64,000 nucleotides of DNA from Streptomyces sp. CG4 (GTDB taxonomy: Bacteria > Actinomycetota > Actinomycetes > Streptomycetales > Streptomycetaceae), in contig NZ_CP163525.1 in the NCBI RefSeq assembly GCF_041080655.1, positions 9,486,001-9,550,000 of the forward strand, given 5' to 3'. The position numbers and the translations under genes were made by a program. Below the pieces are notes generated by a model, which was not told where the DNA came from, ran no database searches, and worked only from the letters and a program-made list of their open reading frames with translations. This document shows positions 17,585 through 27,577 of the stretch, piece by piece; the stretch's first letter is position 1, and the number at the start of each line of letters is the position of its first letter.

Positions 17585-17780
17585 TCATCGTGATCCCCCA
17601 CAGCCCAGGATAGGCGCGGGGCGGGGGTCGGCCAGCGCCTCGCTGTCTCCGATCGTGAGGCCACCGCGAACTCCTCGTTCGGCGGCGGTGTACACCCCTA
17701 CCCCCGCGCCGAGTTCTCGCAGCCGCACCGCGAGTGCCATCAACGGTCCGAGGTCCCGCGCACCCCGCATCGGATCCGCA
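17585..17780 (-). pseudogene. Glycosyltransferase N-terminal fragment
   Basis: The minus-strand frame reads MRGARDLGPLMALAVRLREL, then GAGVGVYTAAE, then IGDSEALADP. This resembles the first 60 residues of GT1-type (vancomycin-aglycone-like) glycosyltransferases, where GxRGDxxPLxALAxRLRELG is diagnostic. The start strand is mutated and everything after is lost. The rest of 17310-17937 holds no confident gene. Confidence 0.45.
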
Positions 17781-17937
17781 GGTGGCGGGAGTGGTGCGGC
17801 ACCGGGACGAGCTGGGTGACGTCGCTGCGGTTGCCGCCGGCGGGTGTGACCGCGAGCGCAGCACGAGCAGGATGTGCTGCCGGGGGACCAGCCGTCATCC
17901 GTAGTTCCACCGCAGTGGCACGTAGGGGTGCCCTTCG

Positions 17938-19341
17938 TCAGAGGTTGATCATGTGTCCCGCGAGTCCGTGCAGGGCGTCCTGCACCGCCTCGCTCAGCGT
18001 CGGATGGGCGTGGACGTTCCTGATGAGTTCGTTCACCGTCAGATCCCACTTCTGTGCCAGGGTCAGCTCCGGGAGCAGCTCGGTGACATCCGGGCCGATC
18101 AGATGGGCGCCGAGTAGTTCGCCGTAGCGGCCGTCACCGACCAGCTTCACGAACCCGGCGGTGTCGCCGAAGCCGTGTGCCTTGGCGTTGGCCGTGAAGG
18201 GGAACTTCGCCACGCGGACGTCGAAGCCCTGGGCGCGTGCCTCGGCTTCGGTCCAGCCGAAGCTGGCGATCTGGGGCTGACAGAACGTGGCGCGCGGGAT
18301 CATGCGGTAGTCGAGTTCCATGGTCTCGGCGCCGGCGATGCTCTCGGCGGCCACGACACCCATCGCCTCGGCGGTGTGAGCCAGCATCAGCTTCGCCGTG
18401 ACGTCGCCGATCGCGTAGATGTGCGGCTGGCTGGTGCGGCAGTGTCCGTCGACGTCGATGGCTCCGCGGTCGGTGAGCCGTACGCCGGTGCTGGAGAGGC
18501 CGTAGCCATGGGTACGCGGCTGGAAGCCGGTGGCCTGCAGCACCTTCTCCGCCTCCAGGACCTGCTGCCGGCCGCCCTGTTCGACCAGCACGCGGACCTG
18601 GTCCTCGGCTTCCTCGATGGACTGCACGCCTGTGGAGGGCAGTACACGGATGCCCTGGCGCTTGAAGCGTTTGGCGAGCTCGGCAGAGACCTCCTCGTCC
18701 TCCAGCGGCACGATGCGGTCGAGGAATTCGACGAGCGTGACCTCCACGCCGTAGGAGCTGAGCAGGGTGGCGAACTCGACGCCTATGGCGCCGGCGCCTG
18801 CGATGATCAGGCTGGCCGGGAGGCTGTCGGCGAGGATCTGCTCCTCGTAGGTGACCACGCGCTTGCCCAGCGCCGTACCGGGCAGCAGCTTCACGGTCGC
18901 ACCGGTCGCGATGATGCAGGAACGGAACGACAGGGTCGCTTCGCTGTCGCTCATCCGCACCTGGAGCGTGTGCGGATCGAGGAAGGTTCCCTGGCCCTCG
19001 AATTGCGTGATCTTGTTCTTGCGCATGAGGTAGGTGACGCCCTTCGAGCGCCCCTCGGCGACCATCCGGCTCCGCTCGTACGCGGCCCGGTAGTCCAGGG
19101 TGACGTCCCCGCTGATCTTCACCCCGAACTTCTCCGCGTCGTGCAGGAACAACTGCGCGACCTCGGCGTTGCGCAGCAGCGCCTTCGCCGGGATGCAGCC
19201 GATGTTCAGACAGACACCGCCCCAGAACCGGCCCTCCACGATGGCCGTGTGGAGCCCGAGCTGTGCGCAGCGGATGGCGGCCACATATCCGCCGGGGCCG
19301 GCTCCGAGAACCACGACATCGAAGTCACTGTCCGTGCTCAT
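17938..19341 (-). CDS. lpdA: Dihydrolipoyl dehydrogenase (E3)
   Basis: The 467-residue flavoprotein starts at ATG 19341. It shows the FAD-binding VVVLGAGPGGYVAAIRCAQL at residues 9-28, the redox-active CLNIGC disulfide (CxxxxC) at about residues 44-49, a second Rossmann motif IIAGAGAIGVEFATLLSSYG for NAD, the FAD-contacting IYAIGDVTAKLMLAHTA, and the C-terminal dimerisation motif VHAHPTLSEAVQDALHGLAG with the catalytic His-Glu pair. It reoxidises dihydrolipoamide of 2-oxoacid dehydrogenase or glycine cleavage complexes using NAD+. No E1/E2 genes are adjacent, so it is a stand-alone E3, possibly a second copy in the genome. Confidence 0.95.
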   Translation of the reverse strand: MSTDSDFDVVVLGAGPGGYVAAIRCAQLGLHTAIVEGRFWGGVCLNIGCIPAKALLRNAEVAQLFLHDAEKFGVKISGDVTLDYRAAYERSRMVAEGRSKGVTYLMRKNKITQFEGQGTFLDPHTLQVRMSDSEATLSFRSCIIATGATVKLLPGTALGKRVVTYEEQILADSLPASLIIAGAGAIGVEFATLLSSYGVEVTLVEFLDRIVPLEDEEVSAELAKRFKRQGIRVLPSTGVQSIEEAEDQVRVLVEQGGRQQVLEAEKVLQATGFQPRTHGYGLSSTGVRLTDRGAIDVDGHCRTSQPHIYAIGDVTAKLMLAHTAEAMGVVAAESIAGAETMELDYRMIPRATFCQPQIASFGWTEAEARAQGFDVRVAKFPFTANAKAHGFGDTAGFVKLVGDGRYGELLGAHLIGPDVTELLPELTLAQKWDLTVNELIRNVHAHPTLSEAVQDALHGLAGHMINL

Positions 19342-19399
19342 CCGCCCACCTCACGGTTACTCTCGGACGCAGCCGGTCCTCGCGCTCTCCCGCGCGCCC

Positions 19400-19849
19400 T
19401 CACGCGGTCGGGTAGAGCAGCTCCTGCGGGCCCGACAGCGCCGCGCGCACCTGGCGAGCGGTCTCGTCGTCGGACACCTCCGGCTCGTCGTGACTGATCG
19501 CGTCCATCGTCTTCGCGACCACTTCCACAGCTTCCACCTTAGGAGCGTCGACCGTTACGGTCGCGTCGGCGTCGGCGTCGGAGTGGGCGTCGGAGTGGGC
19601 CTCGGCGTAGCCCACATGCACGCCGACGACGCTCTTGCTGCAGCGGCCGCGGTCTGATCGGGGTCGGTGAGCGTCGAGGCGCACGGCTTCCGCCCCAGGC
19701 TCGGTGAAGTCCTCGGGGCGGCGGACACTCGCATACACCTTGGCGGCACCCCGGGCCGGCAGAGCGCGAGTGAACCCCGGCTCGAATCCCCGATTCGCTC
19801 CGGTCACGAGTGCGACCGATCCCTTGCTCTCCGTGCTCCGCGCCCTCAT
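19400..19849 (-). pseudogene. SDR-family gene with deleted core and repeat expansion
   Basis: From ATG 19849 the frame reads GSVALVTGANRGFEPGFTRA, then LPARGAAKVYASVRRPEDF, the Rossmann start of an SDR with GxxxGxG altered to GxxxGFE. After VRLDA the family sequence continues in another frame (LTDPDQTAAAAARAS), then the catalytic core (Ser-Tyr-Lys) is missing entirely. Reading returns to VHVGYAEAHSDAHSDADADA and the C-terminal ETARQVRAALSGPQELLYP. A GGCGTC/GGAGTG hexamer tract (19567-19608) has inserted His-Ser-Asp-Ala repeats. It lies 58 bases upstream of lpdA, on the same strand, and is inactive. Confidence 0.7.
19567..19608. repeat. Hexanucleotide tract (GGCGTC/GGAGTG)
   Basis: About seven tandem hexamers alternating GGCGTC and GGAGTG encode His-Ser-Asp-Ala/Asp-Ala repeats in the SDR remnant. 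It is likely to have arisen by slippage. Confidence 0.75.
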
Positions 19850-20286
19850 TCCAGAGCTTTCGCCCCCTGCGCGCAGCGTCAGGACGGCGCCAGGTCCGAC
19901 ATCGCCTCGTCCGCCGCGGACACCCCGCCCACGGCCCGGAGGCGCAGGAGGGCCCTGTGCGCGCCGTAGGCGTGAGTGAGTCCCTTGGGGCGGCCTTGCG
20001 GGTGGAGACTGTTGCCTCGTCGAGCAGGGCGTCATCGGGGAGACCCGTCTCCGAGCACCAGGTCGAGTTCGCCTGTGGCCAAGCCCGCAAGCGGGGTGGG
20101 ATCCCCACTGTCCCTGGCGCCGGCGCCGGTACGGTGGGCACAGGCGTGTGAGCCCGTTTCTGTGGGCCGTCGGGGGGAAAGAACCCGCGCCCGCTTGTGT
20201 CTGCCGCCAGACCGTCCCACCACGCTGAACAATCGCCCTGATCTGTAGGCAGGCACGGGTTCGTACGGCGCAGAGGGGACCGACCG

Positions 20287-21027
20287 ATGGGTGCAGGTGG
20301 GCGTTTGGACCGTAGAGCCCTGCTCGCCGGCTCACTCGCGGGCGCCACGGCCGCCCTTGCGGGGTGCTCAGCGACGAGCGCCGCCACGTCGGCGACCAGC
20401 AGTTCGCCCTCGCCCTCTCCGCGCCCGACCACCCCCGCCGCCGCGTTCGCGAGACTGATGGATGGCAATGGACGCTGGGTGAGCGGAAACCTCCAGCATC
20501 CCGACCGGGATCCGAACCGGCGTCAGCTCGTGGCTCAGCAACAGGAGCCCTTCGGGGCGGTTCTGTCGTGCATCGATTCCCGGGTGCCGCCGGAACTTCT
20601 CTTCGACACCGGACTGGGCGACCTCTACGTGATGCGCACGGGCGGCCAGGCGGTCGGTCCGGTGGTCACCGGCTCTGTCGAGTACGGCCCCATGACGAGC
20701 GGCACCCCGCTCGTCGTCGTCCTCGGGCATCAACGCTGCGGCGCCGTCAAGGCGGCGTACGAGGCCCTGCATGACGGTAAACCCCTGCCTGGCAACCTGC
20801 AGGCGATCGTCAAGGCGCTGCGGCCGGCGTACGAGCAGGCGGTGCGGGAAGGCGGCGCCGACCCGGTCGAGACGATGACGAGGACCCAGGTCAAGCTGAC
20901 CGCCGGCGCACTTCGCTCCAACGAGGACCTTGCCCCACTGGTGCGCAAGGGCTCTTTGGCGGTAGTCGGCGCGTACTACTCACTCGACACCGGCAAGGTG
21001 GAAGTCCTGGGCGGCACACCCTCCTGA
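20287..21027 (+). CDS. Beta-carbonic anhydrase lipoprotein
   Basis: The 246-residue protein starts at ATG 20287. An N-terminal RR-containing signal with a lipobox (RRALLAGSLAGATAALAGCS, Cys27) is followed by a Ser/Pro linker, so it should be exported and lipid-anchored, possibly via Tat. The beta-class zinc site is intact: Cys in AVLSCIDSRVPPE with the Asp-Arg dyad, then His and Cys in VLGHQRCGAVKAA. The end VVGAYYSLDTGKVEVL is typical. It interconverts CO2 and bicarbonate at the outer membrane face. No partner gene is adjacent. Confidence 0.9.
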   Translation: MGAGGRLDRRALLAGSLAGATAALAGCSATSAATSATSSSPSPSPRPTTPAAAFARLMDGNGRWVSGNLQHPDRDPNRRQLVAQQQEPFGAVLSCIDSRVPPELLFDTGLGDLYVMRTGGQAVGPVVTGSVEYGPMTSGTPLVVVLGHQRCGAVKAAYEALHDGKPLPGNLQAIVKALRPAYEQAVREGGADPVETMTRTQVKLTAGALRSNEDLAPLVRKGSLAVVGAYYSLDTGKVEVLGGTPS

Positions 21028-21074
21028 AGGTGCCCGCCGCACTGGCGGACACCTCGGGCCGGCCGGCCCGGCGG

Positions 21075-21290
21075 CTGTGCTCACCGCATGCCGACGGCGG
21101 GCAGTTGCCCGACCCGCTCCGGGACGGTGTTGCAACCCTGCGGCGTTGGTTGCCGATCCATGTCCCGAGCCGGAGCTGCCACTCCTCCCGGTCCTTGCCG
21201 ACGATCCGCTCGATGCGTTTCATCGGCACTTGCAGGTGTCCTTCGCGCTGGCAGTACTGCTTGGCGGGGGAGTAGTTGAGCGCCCATCTG
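21075..21290 (-). pseudogene. Helicase-associated domain fragment
   Basis: The minus strand reads WALNYSPAKQYCQREGHLQV, then PMKRIERI, then LRLGTWIGNQRRRVAT, then in a shifted frame VPERVGQLPAVGM. This is one repeat of the helicase-associated (HA) domain (W..N...A..Y...HGHL.VP....LG.WI..QR). It is a frameshifted scrap of a large helicase-like protein and not a functional gene. Confidence 0.65.
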
Positions 21291-21527
21291 TCGGACTGAG
21301 TGCGGCGGACCTCCGGCTTCTCTTCGTCGCTGGCGGGCTGGATCCGGAGCCAGAGGCGGTGGCCGGGTGGGTGTGCGTTCTCGTTTCGGCAGCGGTGGCT
21401 ACCGGCCAGTAGATTTGGCTGATCAGGCACTCCTCGCAACCACTTGAGTCACTTTAGGCTCCGATCACCACACCGGATGGATGCCGACGGGGCATCACGG
21501 TCCGATCCGATCCTGATGGGGACATCG

Positions 21528-23204
21528 ATGACGCGTTCCGGCCGCTTCCGTACGCACCGGGTCCGGGTCCGGGGCTGGCTGGCGGGCGCTGCGGCGGTGA
21601 CCTCCGTCGCTCTGTGCGCGAGCATCGGCACGGCTCCCGCCTCAGCCACAACGCCTCCTGCGCGTTCGGCGGCCGCCGTCGCAGCCAGGCCTTCCTTCCG
21701 CCTGGCCGACATTCCCATGAAGGACGGTGTCGTCCTCAAGGCCGACGTCCTGACACCCGCCGCGGGAACACCTGGTGCCGACTCACGCGGTCGCTATCCC
21801 GTGATCGTGCAGCCCGCTTCGTGGGGGCAGAGCGACCTGGAGTACGTCGCTCAGGGCAGCAAGCTGGCTGCTGACGGCTATGTGGTGGTCACGTACACGG
21901 TGCGCGGATTCTGGCTCTCCGGCGGGCGGATAGACGTCGGCGGGCCCACGGACGTCGCCGACATCTCCTCCGTCATCGACTGGACCCTCGCCCACACCGA
22001 GGCCGACCCACGGCGCATCGGCATGCTCGGCCTGTCACTGGGCGCGGGCATGTCTTTGCTGGGTGCCGCCTTCGATCCCCGGATCAAGGCGGTGGCCGCG
22101 TTGAGCGCCTGGGGTGATCTGGTCGACTCCCTTTACAGCGGCCAGACCCGGCACCTGCAGGCGGCGGCACTGCTCAACGCCCTACAGGTGCCGACCGGCC
22201 GTCCGGGCGCGGAGTACGCGCGGGCTCTGGCCGACCTCTACGCCAACCGCGACATGCCGGACGTCGTCAACTGGGCCAGGGTACGGTCTCCCGGGACGTA
22301 CGTGGATCGCATCAACGCCCACGGTACGGCGGTCCTCGTGTCCAACGCGTGGAGCGACAGCGTCTTCAACTCCAGCCAGATGACAGGCTTCTACCAGAAG
22401 CTGACCGGCCCCAAGCGCCTGATCATGCGCCCCGGAGACCACGCCACCCAGGAACTGACCGGATTCCTCGGCATGGACAACGAGACCTGGGCGAACGCGC
22501 GTGAGTGGTTCGACCAGCAACTGAAGGGCAACGGCGGCACTTCGGGTGCCCATGGCGCACCAGTGGAACTGCACGTCAGGCCTGGCGGCGGTGAGGAGGA
22601 CTATCCCGGTTGGCAGGCTGTGAGCTCGCGGACCCGGTCGCTGCCGCTCGGCCGTGCGGACGTCTTCGGCACCGGTGCGCTGGATGGTCCGGCCGACACC
22701 GGATGGCGCACCTCGATCACCGGTGGCATCGATTCCGGGGCGGACACCGGGTTCACCGAAGTGTCCGGGGTGCTCGACCAGACCGCCTCGTTGCCGCCGA
22801 TCGTCGAGGTTCCGCTGCTGCCCCGGTTCGCGGCCGCCGTCTGGCAGTCGGCGCCCTACCCGTCCCTCCAGCGCATCCGCGGTGTGGTCAGGCTGCACAC
22901 CACCGTCACCTCCTCCGCGTCGCAGGGCACCGTCTTCGCCTACCTCTACGACGTGAACGCACTCGGCGTGGGTAAACTCATCTCGCACGCACCACAGAGC
23001 TGGTCCGGCCGTGCTCCGGGGCAGGCCTTCCCGCTCGACGTCGCGCTCTTCGCCACGGCCTACGACCTGCCGACGGGCCACCGGCTGGCCCTCGTCCTCG
23101 ACACCAAAGACCCCGCGTACGGCGACAGCACCCAGCTCGGCAGCGACGTCTCGTTCAGCTCCCCGCAGACCGATCAGTCCCGTCTGGTGCTGCCTCTGCG
23201 TTGA
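21528..23204 (+). CDS. Secreted CocE/NonD-type (X-Pro dipeptidyl-peptidase-like) hydrolase
   Basis: I chose ATG 21528 because GGGGA lies 7 nt upstream; the 558-residue protein then starts with a long signal peptide (residues 1-35, ending ASATTPPA). The hydrolase domain has MKDGVVLKADVLTP, the oxyanion Tyr region VVTYTVRGFWLSGG, the nucleophile elbow GMLGLSLGAGMSLL, an Asp in NAWSDSVFNSSQM and a His in RPGDHATQELTG. The C-terminal 200 residues form the jelly-roll domain of the X-Pro dipeptidyl-peptidase family. It is probably an extracellular peptidase or esterase; the substrate is not predictable. Confidence 0.85.
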   Translation: MTRSGRFRTHRVRVRGWLAGAAAVTSVALCASIGTAPASATTPPARSAAAVAARPSFRLADIPMKDGVVLKADVLTPAAGTPGADSRGRYPVIVQPASWGQSDLEYVAQGSKLAADGYVVVTYTVRGFWLSGGRIDVGGPTDVADISSVIDWTLAHTEADPRRIGMLGLSLGAGMSLLGAAFDPRIKAVAALSAWGDLVDSLYSGQTRHLQAAALLNALQVPTGRPGAEYARALADLYANRDMPDVVNWARVRSPGTYVDRINAHGTAVLVSNAWSDSVFNSSQMTGFYQKLTGPKRLIMRPGDHATQELTGFLGMDNETWANAREWFDQQLKGNGGTSGAHGAPVELHVRPGGGEEDYPGWQAVSSRTRSLPLGRADVFGTGALDGPADTGWRTSITGGIDSGADTGFTEVSGVLDQTASLPPIVEVPLLPRFAAAVWQSAPYPSLQRIRGVVRLHTTVTSSASQGTVFAYLYDVNALGVGKLISHAPQSWSGRAPGQAFPLDVALFATAYDLPTGHRLALVLDTKDPAYGDSTQLGSDVSFSSPQTDQSRLVLPLR

Positions 23205-23868
23205 CCGGACGATGACCGACCAGGATCCCGGGGAGCTACTGATCGGCAGCCCACTGTGCACCCGCGTCCCGGTGCTGTCTGGTGGGCTGCGTTGCTTGGT
23301 GGGCCGGGGGTCGGGATGTGTGTCCGGGGCGGATTGCTGGTCGGTGTTGGTGGCGGGTGAGTTGCTGCTGACGGGGCTCGGTGCGGTTGCCCTCGATACG
23401 TCAGCACTCACCTGATCGCCTGCAACGACATGGATGGCACCACCACCACCACGTGGACGGGACCGGCGGGTCCGGGTCGAAGATGAGCTTGGCAGCAGCT
23501 CTGGAGTATTCAGTCTGACGTGACGAGCGCCCGCCTGGACGGAGCTGTGCGTCACGTCCAAGGAGCGTCCGTCAGCGGGTCTCGCATGTCCAGGTACTTG
23601 CTGCTCGGTCAGCTACTGCGTGGCACACCCTTCCGCTCGCCAGACGCTCTGGACGGCATTGCCGGTCAGAACCGTGGCGTCACCGTACTGCCAGGATTGA
23701 CGATCCACGCTTGCGTGTCTTCTCTTTTGTCACGTTCGGATAGTTTTCCCTGATCCGTGATCAGAGCACGGGTACGGGCCGTTCACTCTGGTAGTGACCC
23801 ACCCTCCAGGTGAGCCACAGGCCGCGCCGGCGACACGGCAGACAATCTTTCTGGCCCGGAGGAGCCGA
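23205..23868. other. Intergenic, no gene seen
   Basis: About 660 bases between the hydrolase and the sigma-like gene. Neither strand gives a motif-bearing frame. The last 100 bases are less G+C-rich (around 23700-23765) and probably hold the promoter of the next gene. Confidence 0.4.
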
Positions 23869-24630
23869 ATGACGCTTTCCCACCGTGCACAGCGCCCCGA
23901 TGCGCGGCTGATCTTTCGGCTGCGCGGCGGCAGGCTCATCGCCTTCCGCTATCTTTACCGGCGGCACTACGCCGCGGCGTTCTCCTACGCATACTGCTGC
24001 CTCGGGGACAGCGCTCATGCCGCGCAAGTGACCGAGCAGGCCTTTCACTCCCTGTTCTGTCAGCTGACGTCGAGACCTGCTCAGACTTCCCGACACGCGG
24101 GATGTGTACGGCTCCAAACGCTTACCGGCGTACGCAACATGTCGGTTCAGCATCTCACGCGAAGTGAGATGTGCATGGGCGGGACCGGTTTCAAAGCCTG
24201 GGTGGCACGTGGAGCGGTGTGGCCGGTCACCGACGATCAAAGGTGGCTGACCGCCTTCCGGCAGCTCTCGCTACGGCAGCAGCTGGTGCTGTGGCACGCG
24301 ATTGTGGAGGCGGAGGCGCCTTCCAGCGTGGCAGCCATCGCTGGGCTGGCCCTTCACCACGTGCCGCAAGCGCGTGTCGACGTACTCGATTCGCTTCTCC
24401 GTCACTTCCAGCCGACGGGTGATGGCGGTCCTGTCGGCCGGCTGGACGGCCTCCGCGGCCCGCACTACTGGGAGAAACGTTTCACCATGGAGGGGTACGT
24501 CAGATCGCACCTTCCTCGGATTCTCCTGGGGTGGTGGCCGGGCGTGCCTTACCACGACGTCAAACACCACGTGCCTGCCTGTGACACGGACCCCTGGTTC
24601 CTGCGCGATGCCCTACGCAGCCAACGGTAA
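23869..24630 (+). CDS. ECF-like sigma factor family protein (short paralogue)
   Basis: The start is ATG 23869 with a strong GGAGGAG at 23858-23864. The 253-residue product has a region-2-like helix set (FRLRGGRLIAFRYLYRRHYA, then YCCLGDSAHAAQVTEQAFHS), a linker FKAWVARGAVWPVTDDQRW, and a region-4-like helix set (LTAFRQLSLRQQLVLWHAIV, then SVAAIAGLALHHVPQARVDV). The tail is LPRILLGWWPGVPYHDVKHH. The same order and the WVxxGAxWPxxDD and LLGWWPGxxY motifs occur in the protein at 41631-42758, so the two are paralogues. Unlike that one, it lacks the HxxxCxxC zinc motif. The role in transcription is inferred. Confidence 0.65.
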   Translation: MTLSHRAQRPDARLIFRLRGGRLIAFRYLYRRHYAAAFSYAYCCLGDSAHAAQVTEQAFHSLFCQLTSRPAQTSRHAGCVRLQTLTGVRNMSVQHLTRSEMCMGGTGFKAWVARGAVWPVTDDQRWLTAFRQLSLRQQLVLWHAIVEAEAPSSVAAIAGLALHHVPQARVDVLDSLLRHFQPTGDGGPVGRLDGLRGPHYWEKRFTMEGYVRSHLPRILLGWWPGVPYHDVKHHVPACDTDPWFLRDALRSQR

Positions 24631-25171
24631 CGACATGACCGAGATCGAGATGTGTCCGCCCCGACCGTCATCGGAGCCGGTGCCGATCGCCGCCGACTTC
24701 CCACTGACTCTTCTACTGAACGCCCCGCAGCGCGTACTCCAGGGCGAAGCGCATGTCAGGGCGATGGAGAGCCGCGCAGAAGAGCCCCTCTATCCGCCGA
24801 AGTCGACACCGCACCGTCTGCAGGTTCCAGCGCGCTCAAGAGCCACCGCTGGACCGATGACCGGCCAGGGTCCCCCGGAACAACTCGTGGGCCGAGGACG
24901 GCCGCTGCGGGCACGAATCCGCCGGCCGGCCGTCGTGGCCGCCGTGTGCTCTTGGCGCGCCCAGCGGCATGTCTCTCCTCCTGTCTTGCCCGTGCCGCGT
25001 AACCAGTACGTCCCCCAACGGCGGCGGCACCGTATGTCCCTCAATCTCATGACGTTGTCGAGGGGACCTCGCAGGGCGTCGCGGTCGAGTTCGTGCAGGC
25101 GAGACGGTCATGCGTAAGGGATTCGTTACCTCTGGGAAGCGGTTGGCAGTTGTCACTTGTTAGGAGTCGGT
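24631..25171. other. Intergenic, no gene seen
   Basis: Frames here are Arg/Pro/Ala-rich without motifs. The GGAG at 25163-25166 belongs to the MmpL gene. Confidence 0.4.
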
Positions 25172-27370
25172 GTGGGACTCGCACGTCGCCGGAAAGTTCG
25201 CCCGGCGCTGGGGAAATGGGCGGAGGTGACCACAGCACACGCGCGCATCACGCTGATTGCCGGGACACTGCTCACGCTCGTCGCGCTTCTGGTGGGCCAC
25301 GGTGCCGGTCGCCATTTGGACGGCGATGTGGAAGGCGATCCGCGGGCCGATTCGAGCATCGGAGCTCGCCTGCTGCGTGCCCACTTTCCCGCTGCGCAGT
25401 CCAATCTGACACTGCTGGTCAGCACGCCGGGGAAAGTCGACAGCCCCACAACACGCCTATACGGGCGGAGGCTTACCAAGGCGCTCATACACGAGCCAGG
25501 CGTGCAGGTCATCGCATCCTACGGGGACCAGCGCCGGCCTGATCTGATGTCCGCCGACGGTCACCACGCGCTCATCCTTGCGCACGTCGATGAAAGCTCG
25601 GCTCGTCTGCCTCGCACCCTCGATGCGGTGTCGCGCGATCTGGAGTCCGTCCGCGGGCGTTTGGAGGTCCGGATGGGCGGCTCGGCCACGGTGGGGCAAG
25701 CGATTCAGGACACCATTCTGCACGACCTGGGCGTTGCGGAGCTGATGGCCTTTCCCGTCGTGATCGCTCTTCTCCTGCTCGTCTCCCGAAGCGTGGTCGC
25801 CGCTGCCTTGCCTCTCCTGATCGCCGTGTTCGCCGTCGAAGGGGCCAACGCTCTGCTACGGGCACTGGCTCCCTTCACGTCGGTTTCTGTCTTCGCGCTC
25901 AACTTGACCACTGCCCTGGGCATCGGTCTGGCAGTCGACTACGGTCTCCTCCTGGTACGCCGGTATCGGGAAGAGGTGCTGACGTACGGAATGAAACGCG
26001 ACGCCGTCATCGCCTCCGTGGGCCAAGCCGGCCACACCATCGTCGTCTCTGCGGCCATCCTCGTCAGTGCGCTGACGACGCTGTTGCTGTTCCCCCTGCC
26101 TTTCCTCCGCTCCATGGCATACGCGGGTATCGCCACGGTCACGCTCGCCGCGTTCGCCACGGTGACGCTGCTTCCCCCGGTGCTCGTCCAACTCGGTCAG
26201 CGGATCGACACGGTGGGCGCTTTGCCCAGGGCGCGCAGTCCGCGCCATGCGGTGCCGTCCGTCGGCGGGGAGGGCTGGGTCACGGCAGTGCGCTGGACGG
26301 CACGGCACGCTCTTGCGGTCGCATCCACCACTACCATCGTCCTGGTCCTGTTCGGCGCCCCGTTCCTGCATGCTCGCTTCGACGTGAGTGACGTCAGGCA
26401 ATTGCCCTCGCGAGCCCAGGCGCGCATCGCCGAAGAGCGCATCACATCGGTCTTTCCGACGCAGAGCGTGGACATCATCCTGGCCTCCGCAGATCAGCGG
26501 GCTGTCGCCGGCTACGCGCGTCGTCTGTCCACCTTCACCACGGCGTACACCGTGGACGCTCCCACCGGGCGATATGCGCACGGGCTGCTCACCGGTCCGC
26601 CGCAGCCCGCGCGCTCGTCAGGCGGAAGCTCATGGATATCGGTGAGCGCGCGACCGCGGACGCCACCGGCCGAGCTGGAGACCCTCGTCCGCCGACTGCG
26701 CGATGTGGAGGCCCCGGCCGACCGGCATGTCACCGGCGTGGCGGCGATCAACCTGGATACGCGCGATTCCATACGAGAGGTACTTCCGTACGCGGCAATC
26801 GCAGCCGTGACCATGACCCTGTTGCTCATTCTTCGTCTGACGCGGAGCCCCGTGCTCACAGTTCAGGCAGTACTCCTCAACGCTCTGAGTCTTGCGGCCA
26901 TGCTCGGCGCGCAGGTCTGGTGGTTCCAGGACGGAAGCCTGGCCCAGACGCTCGGGTTCACACCCACCGGTTCCCTGGACATCGGGGTCTCGGTCCTCAT
27001 GGGCGTCCTTGCCTTCGGTCTGTCGATGGACTACGGGATCTTCCTCGTCTCCCGCCTGGCCGAAGAGCGCCGTCGGCGGCTCGATCCCTATGCAGCGCTG
27101 GAGGAAGCGGTCCGGACAACAGGAGGAACGATTTCCTCCGCGGCCGTGATCCTGGCGGCGAGCATGCTCGCGGTGGCAGGTTCCCGCATCACCAGCGTCA
27201 AGATGCTGGGGATCGGAGTGGCGCTCGCCGTACTGCTTGATGCCATGGTCGTGCGCGCCCTCCTCCTGCCGTCCGTCCTTGCCTTGGGGGCCGCACGGAC
27301 CAGGCTCACGCAAGCCCGTGCCGACGCCCCGGAGAGCCAGAGTGAAGACCAAGCAAAGCCGCAGGCTTGA
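25172..27370 (+). CDS. MmpL/RND-family membrane transporter
   Basis: I place the start at GTG 25172, 5 nt after GGAG (25163-25166); the open frame extends to TTG 25157. The 732-residue protein has the duplicated MmpL architecture. TM1 is ARITLIAGTLLTLVALLVG, followed by an extracytoplasmic domain, then TM2-6 with TTALGIGLAVDYGLLLVRRY (proton-relay Asp-Tyr). A second half begins at TM7 (ALAVASTTTIVLVLFGAP) and includes GVLAFGLSMDYGIFLVSRLA with the second Asp-Tyr pair. It exports lipids or drug-like compounds by proton antiport in this family. No biosynthetic partner or TetR repressor is next to it. The downstream DeoR regulator more likely serves the sugar cluster. Confidence 0.9.
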   Translation: MGLARRRKVRPALGKWAEVTTAHARITLIAGTLLTLVALLVGHGAGRHLDGDVEGDPRADSSIGARLLRAHFPAAQSNLTLLVSTPGKVDSPTTRLYGRRLTKALIHEPGVQVIASYGDQRRPDLMSADGHHALILAHVDESSARLPRTLDAVSRDLESVRGRLEVRMGGSATVGQAIQDTILHDLGVAELMAFPVVIALLLLVSRSVVAAALPLLIAVFAVEGANALLRALAPFTSVSVFALNLTTALGIGLAVDYGLLLVRRYREEVLTYGMKRDAVIASVGQAGHTIVVSAAILVSALTTLLLFPLPFLRSMAYAGIATVTLAAFATVTLLPPVLVQLGQRIDTVGALPRARSPRHAVPSVGGEGWVTAVRWTARHALAVASTTTIVLVLFGAPFLHARFDVSDVRQLPSRAQARIAEERITSVFPTQSVDIILASADQRAVAGYARRLSTFTTAYTVDAPTGRYAHGLLTGPPQPARSSGGSSWISVSARPRTPPAELETLVRRLRDVEAPADRHVTGVAAINLDTRDSIREVLPYAAIAAVTMTLLLILRLTRSPVLTVQAVLLNALSLAAMLGAQVWWFQDGSLAQTLGFTPTGSLDIGVSVLMGVLAFGLSMDYGIFLVSRLAEERRRRLDPYAALEEAVRTTGGTISSAAVILAASMLAVAGSRITSVKMLGIGVALAVLLDAMVVRALLLPSVLALGAARTRLTQARADAPESQSEDQAKPQA

Positions 27371-27577
27371 TGTGTGCGGCGACGCTCGCCCTCACAGAAC
27401 AAGCCGAAGCCTTCACCTACACGCAAGGAAGCAGCGGCTGTCCAGCATGTCCCGGAGCCAATCCGTCCGGATGTCGCGGGATGCACACCTTCGTGGCAGC
27501 GGTGAATCTGTGCGCACGCTCTTCTGCGGTAGCCCCCGCTACGGGATCATGTACGGCACGATGACACACAAAGTCAA

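Noticed and set aside
18175..19497. 440-codon plus-strand frame opposite lpdA
   Set aside because: Shadow frame; low-complexity, no motif, while the minus strand is a textbook dihydrolipoyl dehydrogenase.
22182..23561. 459-codon minus-strand frame opposite the CocE hydrolase
   Set aside because: Shadow frame with no recognisable feature; plus strand has a signal peptide and nucleophile elbow.
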